DNA of 64,000 nucleotides, taken from assembly GCA_023411575.1 (NCBI GenBank), contig JAEYOP010000022.1:54666-118665 (forward strand). Reading direction: 5' to 3'. A program made the translations under genes and the position numbers. Below, piece by piece: positions 53,864 to 61,596 of the stretch. How positions within the stretch are numbered: the first letter of the stretch is position 1; each line of letters begins with the position of its first letter. The stretch is from Bacillota bacterium. Its GTDB lineage: Bacteria > Bacillota > Clostridia > Acetivibrionales > DTU013. Below the pieces are notes generated by a model, which worked only from the letters and a program-made list of their open reading frames with translations, ran no database searches and was not told the DNA's origin.

Positions 53864-53885
53864 TTTTAGCTGCGTTTTAGTTGCA
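53864..53885. repeat. Two tandem 11-bp repeats in the divergent intergenic region
   Basis: TTTTAGCTGCG and TTTTAGTTGCA follow each other with exactly one helical-turn spacing, and a third, decayed copy (TTTTATAAAAC) follows. They lie between the divergent genes at 53804 and 54005 and are the best operator candidates for the HTH membrane protein. Confidence 0.5.
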
Positions 53886-54004
53886 TTTTATAAAACTTTT
53901 TTAAATTTTAATAAAATGCTGCTTAAATTTTATCCTTTTCCGTTGCCAGGCGGCTATCATGAAATCATCACCGGCCGGTGCAATAAAAAAATGGAGGTGT
54001 TCAT

Positions 54005-54640
54005 ATGTTCAGGAAAGCAATCCTTACAATGGCCATGGCAATTATGTTCGCTTCGGTGTTGCTCATGAATACGGCGGAGTGTTCGGCAGCCGGGTCGGTA
54101 AAAGGAGACGTGAAGCAAAACAGCGTGATCGACAAATTCAGTTACAGAAGGGATGCATCCGGAAATATCCTTATTTATAAGGGTACAGTCTATCAGGGGA
54201 CTTTCATGAAGGACAAAGGCGATTTTGTTGCTCCCAATAAGTCCTTCGTTGGACTGGTTGAATACCAGCCGGCAAAATACAAAATGGAAGCTGCTGATCA
54301 CACTGTATATTACTTCGATGACACGATAAGCAAGACCGTTACCGGAACGGAGGTGTCTTCTCCTGCTAATGGAATTGCAACAGCTGCATCTGCGGCTGCA
54401 CCAACGCCTACCCCTACGCCCACAGCTACACAAACTTCGACTTCTGTGCAGACTTCAGATAATACGCAAGCAAATCAGACAAGAGCGGAAGAGGAAATAG
54501 ACAGCCTCCAGGATGCGATTGATGCTCACAACGGTTTTTCTAATCATCCTACTCCTACGCCTGGCGGCAGTAGCGGCGGAACGGAATCCTTCCCCGTAAA
54601 GAACGTGACTCCGAGTTATTATGAGGCGTTTTGTGATTAA
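54005..54640 (+). CDS. Exported protein with Thr/Pro linker, unknown function
   Basis: 211 residues, not recognised. A classical signal peptide (MFRKAILTMAMAIMFASVLL) ends near ECSAAG, then a compact domain to about 115, a TPTPTPTATQT linker at about 137-150, and a tail with TPTPGGSSGG ending EAFCD. The linker type is common in surface-attached Clostridia proteins. GGAGGTG lies five bases before the ATG. It is divergent from the HTH membrane protein and followed by a hairpin. Confidence 0.6.
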   Translation: MFRKAILTMAMAIMFASVLLMNTAECSAAGSVKGDVKQNSVIDKFSYRRDASGNILIYKGTVYQGTFMKDKGDFVAPNKSFVGLVEYQPAKYKMEAADHTVYYFDDTISKTVTGTEVSSPANGIATAASAAAPTPTPTPTATQTSTSVQTSDNTQANQTRAEEEIDSLQDAIDAHNGFSNHPTPTPGGSSGGTESFPVKNVTPSYYEAFCD

Positions 54641-54670
54641 CGCAGGAAGAGCTTACGCTCTTCCTGCGTT
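54639..54670 (+). terminator. Hairpin after the exported protein gene
   Basis: AACGCAGGAAGAGC-TTAC-GCTCTTCCTGCGTT, a perfect 14-pair stem, then TAAAATAA. The T run is weak, so partial read-through into the next gene is likely. Confidence 0.65.
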
Positions 54671-54697
54671 TAAAATAAGGAGAGGGAGGGGACCTTA

Positions 54698-56095
54698 ATG
54701 AACAAATATTTAAAAATAGTAATGATCGGAATAATCCTGTTCACCTTTATCAGTTGTACGTTTGCCAATGCGGACAGCGGCATGTCAAATGCTGTGGAGA
54801 TAAACCTTAAGGGTATTCTCCCCAGGACCTTCGAAGGCTTGAAGGCGGATATTTTCATCCCGCCCGGACCGTCTGATGTCAAATCAAACGCCGTCGAAAG
54901 CTATTCTGCGGATTACAAAAAGGACGGCATAAACCGGGTTACCGTCTTTGCAGTCAAAACCGTGAATGAATTATATAATCACCAGCTGCAAATCTGTTCG
55001 CGATGTCATGGAAGCACTCTTGAGACCTGTTCGCAGGTGAATTTTAAAAATATAGTGAGCGGAGCGGATGCACAAACCTGGTATTGGTACAGCTGCTTTG
55101 TCAACGGAGAGGCGCTCTCGGAAGCAATAACCTTTACGGTATTTATCAATGAAGAAACAAGGACCATTTCAGTGGACTCCCACTGGCTGACCGAAGGGTA
55201 CACTATTCCGAAGTGCGATGCCGTCTATAATTTTCAAATATGGTCCTCCGATTCCGTGTTGAGTTACAAAATGCTGAAAACAATTCTCGAGACCTTCCAT
55301 TCGTTAAAGGGCTGGAAGCTTGATTTCCTTAACACCACCCAGCAGGCGTCCCCCACGGTTTACTTCAAAAACGCCGTATTTACATCGACCGGAATCACAG
55401 TAGAGGTTGCAAGCTGGTTGGAGGAGGAACGTGTTGTTAATTTTGAAGGCTCCTACAGAAAACCCTGGGACAAAGAAAAAATCCATCCGTTCAATCGGAA
55501 ATTCAAAATCAAACGAGGGGTTAATACCATAAAAATCGATTTGGATTCGGTTCTGCTGGACTTATCGGTGTATATCGAAAACGACGGCTTCAAAGATATC
55601 CTGTATGCGGCAAACAGCAGTACCTGGTCCAGCTTTAAAAATGAAAATTCGGAAATCAGCATGGAGCTATTTGAAGAGGTTAAAAAAGCCGAAGCGAAAG
55701 ATTCCTGCTCCTTGTGGGGCAATCTGAAGCTGACCGGGAAGGTAGGCAAGGATGGTTGGTGTGGGGTTTTCAAGGCGCTGAATGCCAATAACCTTCCGAC
55801 GGATATTTCAAAATACAAATACTTGAATTTTTATGCCCGGGGAAAGGGAGCTTACAGGATCAACCTGGAATCAAGCCTTTTAAGGGACAAAGGGAATAGC
55901 GACTTTCATCAGACGTCCTTTACGGCCGAGGCAAAAGGCAAGTTATATAAAATCCCTTTGTCCGGCTTCAAACAGAGGTGGGGAAGTGACTTTCCCTATA
56001 CCGGAAAGGATATAGTAAGTATAGCTTTCGTAGCCGAATATCCGCTGAAAAATATTGACCTGGAGATCCGTGAGATTTCTTTTTCGAAGGACTAG
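54698..56095 (+). CDS. Exported protein with CIA30/galactose-binding-like C-terminal domain
   Basis: 465 residues. A signal peptide runs to about 25; C20 in FISCTF may be lipidated, but the box is imperfect. The middle contains CSRCHGST (C105, C108-type pair), and the C-terminal 150 residues resemble a CIA30/carbohydrate-binding sandwich (KYLNFYARGKGAYRINLESS, then YKIPLSGFKQRW). The function is unknown. GGGAGGGG precedes the ATG. It lies downstream of the Thr/Pro exported protein and probably shares its transcript. Confidence 0.6.
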   Translation: MNKYLKIVMIGIILFTFISCTFANADSGMSNAVEINLKGILPRTFEGLKADIFIPPGPSDVKSNAVESYSADYKKDGINRVTVFAVKTVNELYNHQLQICSRCHGSTLETCSQVNFKNIVSGADAQTWYWYSCFVNGEALSEAITFTVFINEETRTISVDSHWLTEGYTIPKCDAVYNFQIWSSDSVLSYKMLKTILETFHSLKGWKLDFLNTTQQASPTVYFKNAVFTSTGITVEVASWLEEERVVNFEGSYRKPWDKEKIHPFNRKFKIKRGVNTIKIDLDSVLLDLSVYIENDGFKDILYAANSSTWSSFKNENSEISMELFEEVKKAEAKDSCSLWGNLKLTGKVGKDGWCGVFKALNANNLPTDISKYKYLNFYARGKGAYRINLESSLLRDKGNSDFHQTSFTAEAKGKLYKIPLSGFKQRWGSDFPYTGKDIVSIAFVAEYPLKNIDLEIREISFSKD

Positions 56096-56147
56096 GGATT
56101 GTCAAAAAGCATGAAACCGCCCTGCAGGCAGCAGCCGAAATCCCTCC

Positions 56148-56176
56148 TTGACAATCGATGCGCCATCCTTTACAAT
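56148..56176 (+). promoter_or_regulatory. ylxM-ffh promoter
   Basis: TTGACA, 17 bases, TACAAT: near-consensus. The -35 box is also part of TTGACAATC, the exact reverse complement of GATTGTCAA at 56097-56105, 42 bases upstream. Confidence 0.75.
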
Positions 56177-56209
56177 AAGGTGTAAAGTAAAAATACTTTA
56201 CACCTTATT
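56174..56209. promoter_or_regulatory. 16-bp perfect palindrome over the ylxM start of transcription
   Basis: AATAAGGTGTAAAGTA (56174-56189), four A, then its exact reverse complement (56194-56209). It begins inside the -10 box, so the expected transcription start falls in the left arm. That fits a repressor operator. The right arm carries CACCTT directly before the ylxM start, so no ribosome binding site is present there. Confidence 0.75.
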
Positions 56210-56214
56210 GCGTG

Positions 56215-56568
56215 ATGGATGAGATTTATATGATCGGCCTGCTGCTCGACTTTTACGGGCAGATGGTGACAAAAAGACAATATGAGATCCTGGACCTGCA
56301 TTACAACAACGATTATTCTCTTGGCGAGATCGCCGAGGAGTTGAATATCAGCAGGCAGGGAGTGTATGATAATATAAAGCGCGGCAAGGCCGCCTTGTAT
56401 GAGATGGAGCAGAAGCTCGGACTGGTGGGCCGTTTCAACCGGCAGAAGGAAAAAGCTTCGGAAATCCTGGAATGGCTGGAGGGAATTGAGGCGTCCTCTC
56501 TGGCGGAGCAGGATGTGGAAAGGCTTGAAAAAGCAAGGCAGACGGTGAGAAGCATACTGGAGGATTAA
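56215..56568 (+). CDS. ylxM: YlxM family HTH protein (UPF0122)
   Basis: 117 residues from ATG 56215. It has the sigma-70 region 4-like motif LGEIAEELNISRQGVYDNIK and the family start LLDFYGQMVTKRQYEILDLHY. YlxM is a small factor encoded before Ffh and thought to assist or regulate the SRP pathway; in vivo it may bind RNA or DNA. Start choice is hard: GTG 56212, ATG 56215 and ATG 56230 are all in frame, and only 56230 has a purine site (GGATGAG), while alignment from memory favours 56215. It ends three bases before the ffh start. Confidence 0.88.
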   Translation: MDEIYMIGLLLDFYGQMVTKRQYEILDLHYNNDYSLGEIAEELNISRQGVYDNIKRGKAALYEMEQKLGLVGRFNRQKEKASEILEWLEGIEASSLAEQDVERLEKARQTVRSILED

Positions 56569-56571
56569 CAT

Positions 56572-57915
56572 ATGGCACTATTTGAAGGACTGTCCGGCAA
56601 GCTGCAGGACACGATAAACAAATTCCGGGGCAAGGGCAGGGTAACGGACAAGGACGTCAAGGATATGATGCGCGAGATAAAGCTTGCGCTTCTGGAAGCG
56701 GATGTCAATTTCAAGGTGGTCAAGGACTTCATCGGCAGGGTATCCGAACGGGCCGTAGGCCAGGATGTCCTCGAAAGCCTTACTCCGGGCCAGCAGGTCA
56801 TAAAGATCGTGCACGAGGAATTGATCGACCTGATGGGCAAGGTGCCCGCCAAGGTGACGATTGCCAACAAGCCGCCGACGGTTTACATGATGGTCGGCCT
56901 GCAGGGCGCCGGTAAAACCACTACTTCCGGCAAGCTGGGAAGCTTGATGAGAAAGCAGGGTAAAAATCCTCTGCTTGTGGCGTGCGACGTTTACAGGCCC
57001 GCCGCCGTAAAGCAGCTTCAGGTGGTGGGAGGCCAGCTCAATATTCCCGTATTTGCCCTGGAAGGCAATACGAATCCCGTGCAGATCGCCAAGGAAGCAC
57101 TGGAGCACGCGAAATCAAAGCTCTATGATCTTGTCATAATCGATACGGCCGGCCGTCTTCATATAAACGAAGAACTCATGGAGGAACTGGAAAACATCAA
57201 AGCGGCGGTTCATCCCCAGGAAATCCTGCTGGTGGTCGACTCCATGACGGGCCAGGACGCGGTGAACGTCGCCGAAAGCTTCAACCAGAAGCTGGGAGTC
57301 GACGGCCTGATCCTGACCAAGCTGGACGGCGATACAAGGGGCGGCGCCGCGTTATCCGTCAAGGCGGTGACCGGAAAGCCGATCAAATTTGCCTGCATCG
57401 GCGAAAAGCTCAGCGACATCGAGCCTTTCTACCCGGACCGGATGGCCTCCAGAATCCTTGGCATGGGCGATGTACTCAGCCTGATCGAGAAAGCCCAGGA
57501 AGCCTTCGACGAAAAGAAGGCCGCCGAGATGGAACGAAAGCTCCGGTCCCAGCAATTCACCCTGGACGACTTCCTGGACCAGATGCAGCAGGTGAAGAAA
57601 ATGGGGCCCCTGAACCAGGTCCTCGGCATGATCCCGGGCATGAACGCGAAAGCCATGCAGAACGTGGAAATGGATGAAAAAAAGATGGCCCACGTGGAGG
57701 CCATCATCAAATCCATGACGGCCAAGGAACGAAACGACCCCTCCATCCTGAACGGAAGCAGGAGGAAGAGGATCGCGGCCGGCAGCGGTACGACGATCCA
57801 GGAAGTGAACCGGCTTCTGAAGGAATTTGAGGAAATGAAGAAGCTGATGAAAATGATGACGGAAGCAGGAAAAAGAGGCGGCAAGGGTCTTGGAAAAATG
57901 AAACTGCCGTTTTGA
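56572..57915 (+). CDS. ffh: Signal recognition particle protein Ffh
   Basis: 447 residues. N and G domains with GLQGAGKTT at about 109-117, DTAGRLHINEELMEELE, TKLDGDTRGGA, and a methionine-rich M domain at the C-terminus with the RNA-binding SGTTIQEVN. It binds 4.5S/6S RNA and signal sequences and works with FtsY. Translation is coupled to ylxM, three bases upstream. AGGAGGATTAAC lies upstream of the ATG. Confidence 0.98.
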   Translation: MALFEGLSGKLQDTINKFRGKGRVTDKDVKDMMREIKLALLEADVNFKVVKDFIGRVSERAVGQDVLESLTPGQQVIKIVHEELIDLMGKVPAKVTIANKPPTVYMMVGLQGAGKTTTSGKLGSLMRKQGKNPLLVACDVYRPAAVKQLQVVGGQLNIPVFALEGNTNPVQIAKEALEHAKSKLYDLVIIDTAGRLHINEELMEELENIKAAVHPQEILLVVDSMTGQDAVNVAESFNQKLGVDGLILTKLDGDTRGGAALSVKAVTGKPIKFACIGEKLSDIEPFYPDRMASRILGMGDVLSLIEKAQEAFDEKKAAEMERKLRSQQFTLDDFLDQMQQVKKMGPLNQVLGMIPGMNAKAMQNVEMDEKKMAHVEAIIKSMTAKERNDPSILNGSRRKRIAAGSGTTIQEVNRLLKEFEEMKKLMKMMTEAGKRGGKGLGKMKLPF

Positions 57916-57945
57916 TAAAATTTGATTTTATTTTTGCATTTAGGC

Positions 57946-58038
57946 GCAATGAAATAAGAACTTCCCGTATGGTTTTCGGTAAAAACCGAAGAACCGCCGA
58001 TATTTTACCGGAAAAACGGGAACGAATTATTTCATTGC
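57946..58038 (+). ncRNA. Branched 5' leader structure of rpsP, candidate ribosomal leader
   Basis: GCAATGAAATAA (57946-57957) pairs with TTATTTCATTGC (58027-58038); after symmetrical four-base internal loops TTCCCGT pairs with ACGGGAA (58016-58022). Inside, GGTTTTCGGT and ACCGAAGAACC form one hairpin (57971-57995) and CCG/CGG a second. This makes a three-way junction ending 12 bases before the rpsP ribosome binding site. Autoregulation by S16 is the natural guess. I do not recognise a described family. Confidence 0.65.
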
Positions 58039-58064
58039 ACCAGATGTGAGAGGAGGTGAAAAGA

Positions 58065-58310
58065 ATGGCAGTTAAAATCAGACTGAAGAGAATCGGCGCC
58101 AAGAAGAATCCTTTCTACAGGGTTGTCGTGGCGGATTCCAGATATCCCCGTGACGGAAGGTTTATCGAAGAAATCGGTACTTACAATCCGCTGGCCAACC
58201 CCATAGAGGTGAAGATCGACGGTGAAAAGGCCGCGCAGTGGATCAAGAACGGTGCTCAGCCTACAGATACGGTGAAATCATTGTTGAAGAAGTCCGGAGT
58301 CCTCCAGTAG
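58065..58310 (+). CDS. rpsP: 30S ribosomal protein S16
   Basis: 81 residues. The family start MAVKIRLKRIGAKKNPFYR and RFIEEIGTYNP are diagnostic. It binds 16S rRNA early in 30S assembly. The start is ATG 58065 behind AGGAGGTG; the frame is open for three codons upstream. A branched leader structure precedes it. khpA follows after 52 bases. Confidence 0.98.
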   Translation: MAVKIRLKRIGAKKNPFYRVVVADSRYPRDGRFIEEIGTYNPLANPIEVKIDGEKAAQWIKNGAQPTDTVKSLLKKSGVLQ

Positions 58311-58362
58311 GACGTTGTTCGGAACAGGGTTTCAATAGGTGAATCCCGGGAGGTAAATCATT

Positions 58363-58593
58363 ATGAAGGAACTTCTCGAAACCATTGCCCGCTCGCTGGT
58401 TGATTATCCTGACGAAGTCAGCGTCAACGAAGTGGAAAGCGAAAACGGCATCATCCTGGAACTTAGAGTTTCCAAGGAGGATATGGGGAAGGTTATAGGA
58501 AAGCAGGGAAGAATCGCAAAAGCGATCCGAACTGTTGTCAAGGCGGCAGCCATCAAGGAAAACGTGAGGGTTTCCGTAGAGATCGTACAATAA
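58363..58593 (+). CDS. khpA: KH domain RNA-binding protein KhpA
   Basis: 76 residues with one KH domain and the GKVIGKQGRIAKAIR loop (GXXG) at about 43-57. It binds RNA, in other Firmicutes with KhpB, and affects cell division and elongation. Formerly ylqC. GGGAGG precedes the ATG. Followed by a terminator. Confidence 0.94.
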   Translation: MKELLETIARSLVDYPDEVSVNEVESENGIILELRVSKEDMGKVIGKQGRIAKAIRTVVKAAAIKENVRVSVEIVQ

Positions 58594-58625
58594 TCGGGTG
58601 GGGTAGCAAACGGTTACCCCGGTGT

Positions 58626-58661
58626 TAAAAATCCCGGGGACAGGAATCCCCGGGATTTTTA
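58626..58661 (+). terminator. Terminator after khpA
   Basis: AAAAATCCCGGGGA and TCCCCGGGATTTTT pair across a short loop, 14 pairs, with flanking T run. Confidence 0.9.
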
Positions 58662-58734
58662 TAATGAGGCGGCGCGTCAGCCCGCTTTGAAAATCAAGCG
58701 GTGCAGTTTATGGATTTGGAATGGGGAAAAGAAT

Positions 58735-59253
58735 ATGGTGGAATATCTTCAGATAGGCAAAATTGTCAACACACACGGCGTGAGGGGAGAAGTGCGGGTG
58801 ATTCCGCTTACGGATGATCCGCGCCGGTTTGAAGCTCTCAAAAAAGTATTTTTGGAAAAGGACAACGCGCTGGCAGAGCATGCCATCAAAGGCGTAAAAT
58901 ATACCAAGGGCTCCGTTATCCTGAAGCTTTCGGACATTGATACAATGGAGGCGGCGGAGGCCGTTAAAGACTGTTTTCTGGTGATAGACCGGAAAAATGC
59001 GGTCAAGCTGCCCAAGGATTCCTTTTTCATCTGCGATATCCTGGAATCCGAGGTGTTTGACGAAAAGGGAGCACTGCTGGGAATCCTGGTAGATGTGCTG
59101 CAAACCGGCAGCAATGATGTCTATGTGATAAAAAACAAGGAGGGCCGGGAACTGTTGATCCCAGCGCTGAAAAGCGTCGTGAATTCAGTTTTACCCGAAC
59201 AGAAGCGAATCGATGTAACGATTCCGAAAGGATTGTTTGACGATGAAGTTTGA
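58735..59253 (+). CDS. rimM: Ribosome maturation factor RimM
   Basis: 172 residues. Starts YLQIGKIVNTHGVRGEVRV, the family N-terminal barrel, and a C-terminal PRC-barrel with SNDVYVIKNKEGRELLIPA. It helps mature the 30S head domain. The start is ATG 58735 behind GGGGAAAAG; the frame is open upstream to 58687. It overlaps trmD by 11 bases. Confidence 0.96.
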   Translation: MVEYLQIGKIVNTHGVRGEVRVIPLTDDPRRFEALKKVFLEKDNALAEHAIKGVKYTKGSVILKLSDIDTMEAAEAVKDCFLVIDRKNAVKLPKDSFFICDILESEVFDEKGALLGILVDVLQTGSNDVYVIKNKEGRELLIPALKSVVNSVLPEQKRIDVTIPKGLFDDEV

Positions 59254-59980
59254 CGTATTGACCATTTTCCCGGAGCTTTTCGATACGGTCCTGGGCAGCA
59301 GCATCATCGGGCGCGCGCAGGAGGCCGGTCTTTTATCGGTCACGGCTCACAACATAAGGGATTTCTCAAAGGACAAGCATAAAAAAACGGACGATTATCC
59401 CTATGGCGGCGGCAACGGCCTGGTCATGCTTGCACAGCCCATTTATGACGCCTATCAGTCCATTGTCGAAAAGCTGGATTACAAGCCACATTTCATATAC
59501 ATGAGCCCACAGGGAAAAAAGCTGGACCAGCAACTGGTGGAAAGGCTTGCGGAGCACAAGCATATCCTTCTGCTCTGCGGCCATTATGAAGGGGTGGATG
59601 AAAGAATCCTCGAGGAGCTTGTGGACGAAGAAATCTCCATCGGCGATTATGTGCTTACGGGAGGCGAATTGCCCGCCATGGTGCTGATAGACGCCATCAG
59701 CAGGTCCATTCCGGGTGTTCTGACCAATGAGGACTCTTATGCGGAGGAATCCCACAAGGACGGCGTTCTGGAATACCCCCAGTATACCCGTCCTTACGAC
59801 TTTATGGACAAAAAGGTTCCTGACATCCTATTGTCAGGACATCATTCCAATATAAGCAAATGGAGAAGGCTTCAAGCGTTGAAAAGAACGCGGGAAAGAA
59901 GACCGGATCTCTTCGAACAGCTTACTTTGTCCAAAGAGGACAGAAAGCTTCTGGAAAAAGACGAGCAAAAAGACGAATAA
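59243..59980 (+). CDS. trmD: tRNA (guanine-N1)-methyltransferase
   Basis: 245 residues. SPOUT knot with ILLLCGHYEGVDERI and IGDYVLTGGELPAMVLIDA, plus DYPYGGGNGLVM. It makes m1G37 in tRNAs. The start is ATG 59243, inside the rimM end (translational coupling); an in-frame TTG at 59237 is less likely. In many genomes rplS follows; here it does not within this window. Confidence 0.97.
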   Translation: MKFDVLTIFPELFDTVLGSSIIGRAQEAGLLSVTAHNIRDFSKDKHKKTDDYPYGGGNGLVMLAQPIYDAYQSIVEKLDYKPHFIYMSPQGKKLDQQLVERLAEHKHILLLCGHYEGVDERILEELVDEEISIGDYVLTGGELPAMVLIDAISRSIPGVLTNEDSYAEESHKDGVLEYPQYTRPYDFMDKKVPDILLSGHHSNISKWRRLQALKRTRERRPDLFEQLTLSKEDRKLLEKDEQKDE

Positions 59981-60138
59981 AAAGCCGGACAAAAGGCTGA
60001 ATAGAACTATCTTACCATTCCCAAAATGAAACCGGATGCCTAGGCCAACCGGGATAGAATCCCTACATATCTCAAGCCGGTACAGTGTTATTATATCTAT
60101 GTGGACATATATCAATCTGTACGGTTATGGGGAGTGAA

Positions 60139-61596
60139 ATGTCGTTGGCGGCTTCGGAATTCAGCCTTTCTGCGTTGCCGGAATGGTACCGCATGGAACG
60201 GGAAACGGAAAGAACGATCCAAAAGCTCGGGACGCTCAAGGAACTGGACTATTACCTGGGCAATCCGGACGAATACATCCGGAGACTTGCAATCCTACGT
60301 CTTCTCAAGCTTTCTGCAAAAGAATCCTCCTACAAGCTGGCGGAGCTCCTCGACAATCCTGCGGAATCGGACGAAAACAAATTTCTGGCCGCGTGGGTCC
60401 TGAAAAAGCTCACCGGCAAAAGGGCCTCCGATTTTTTTCTCTACAACAAATATCTGGACCAATTTGATGGCAGCGAGTCTTATGAGGACCTTTTTCCAAT
60501 CGCAACGGAGGACCGACGGACCGCCGTACGGTTCGATTTTTCCTCCAGCGAATCCTACGCCGATCTCAAATTGGGAAGTGAAGAACCCTTGACCGGCAGA
60601 GACGCTGTTTTTGAAACAGCCTTTGATTTCAAACAATGGTTCTCGTTTTTTGCCGCAACGCTTTCAAAATCCGCTTCCTCCGGCTTTAAAACGGCGGCTG
60701 TCTTCGTTCTTGCTCTTCCTGTTCTTCTGGGGAAAGGGACTGTAGGATTATTCAAAAAGATAAAACAAAATCGGGCCGTTCACAAGGAAGCAAGGATCAA
60801 AAAAGCAGCCGAAACGTTCGAAATCCCGGCGAGAAAGCGGGAAAGAAAGGCCCGGCGGGAGGAACAGCGGGTTCCGGAATACAAACGGCGGGCCTCGGAA
60901 TATAATCGGCAGCCTGCGGAATACGGCCTTCGGGCTTCGGAATACGGTCTGCGGCTGGACAGGGCCGCCTCCGGGGATTACCGGTATTGGAGAAGGGAAT
61001 TGTATGGAAAGCTCGATCTGCTATCCCTGCTAAAGAAGGGAGGTTTTCAAATGCTGTACTTTCTTTTTGCCCCGTTCCGGTTCGTGCGAAGGAACAAACT
61101 GGCGGTGCTGTGCTTCATTGTCGCGGCCTATCTGGTGCTGGCCTACACGGAATACGGTAGGGCCTTTTCCTACAAATACTTCTCTTACGACCTGCGAAAC
61201 ATTCCCCAACTCGTCCTTCAAAAGGCAAAGTATTATTCCACCATCGGGCTGCTCCGGCTGAACCAGTTTACCGGTATGGACGAATACCAAGGGAAATATG
61301 GGCAGGGCGAGTATGCGGATAATTCGGAAATACCGGCAGGCCTGAACGGAAATGCCTTTGCAGCCGACGGAAAACCGTATCTTGTTACGGCGAAAAAGGG
61401 ACTGAATATGCGGGAAGCCCCTGACGCGGGCTCTTCCAGAGTCGGTGCGGTTCCGCTGGAATACGGAACGACGGTGCTGTTTCTGTCCCAATCGCAGAAG
61501 GATGGGTCAGGAACGCTCTGGTACTTTGTCGAAGCGACAGACGGCCGGACCGGCTGGGTTTCCGCCAAATATCTGAAAGAGAAGAAGGAAGGGTGA
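60139..61596 (+). CDS. Membrane protein with HEAT-like N-terminus, heptapeptide repeat and SH3 domain
   Basis: 485 residues. An N-terminal helical region (about 1-125) resembles HEAT-like repeats (YIRRLAILRLLKLSAKESSY). Residues 245-272 are four tandem heptads of the form x-x-E-Y-x-x-R/Q (for example ASEYGLR), encoded by 21-bp units at 60871-60954. One membrane helix (about 319-337) and a C-terminal SH3b domain (413-485; AKKGLNMREAPDAGSSRVG) follow; the latter usually lies outside the cell and binds peptidoglycan. GGGGAG lies four bases before ATG 60139. The gene is not recognised as a whole and is coupled to the next gene. Confidence 0.65.
   Translation: MSLAASEFSLSALPEWYRMERETERTIQKLGTLKELDYYLGNPDEYIRRLAILRLLKLSAKESSYKLAELLDNPAESDENKFLAAWVLKKLTGKRASDFFLYNKYLDQFDGSESYEDLFPIATEDRRTAVRFDFSSSESYADLKLGSEEPLTGRDAVFETAFDFKQWFSFFAATLSKSASSGFKTAAVFVLALPVLLGKGTVGLFKKIKQNRAVHKEARIKKAAETFEIPARKRERKARREEQRVPEYKRRASEYNRQPAEYGLRASEYGLRLDRAASGDYRYWRRELYGKLDLLSLLKKGGFQMLYFLFAPFRFVRRNKLAVLCFIVAAYLVLAYTEYGRAFSYKYFSYDLRNIPQLVLQKAKYYSTIGLLRLNQFTGMDEYQGKYGQGEYADNSEIPAGLNGNAFAADGKPYLVTAKKGLNMREAPDAGSSRVGAVPLEYGTTVLFLSQSQKDGSGTLWYFVEATDGRTGWVSAKYLKEKKEG

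Noticed and set aside
54400..54600. TPTPTPT-coding stretch considered as a DNA repeat or CRISPR-like array
   Set aside because: It is a short Thr/Pro protein linker, with no spacers or conserved repeat unit.
59981..60138. Search for rplS or a terminator behind trmD
   Set aside because: Only a weak AGCC/GGCT stem and short inverted motifs (for example TATGTGGACATA) are present; nothing supports a gene or firm terminator.
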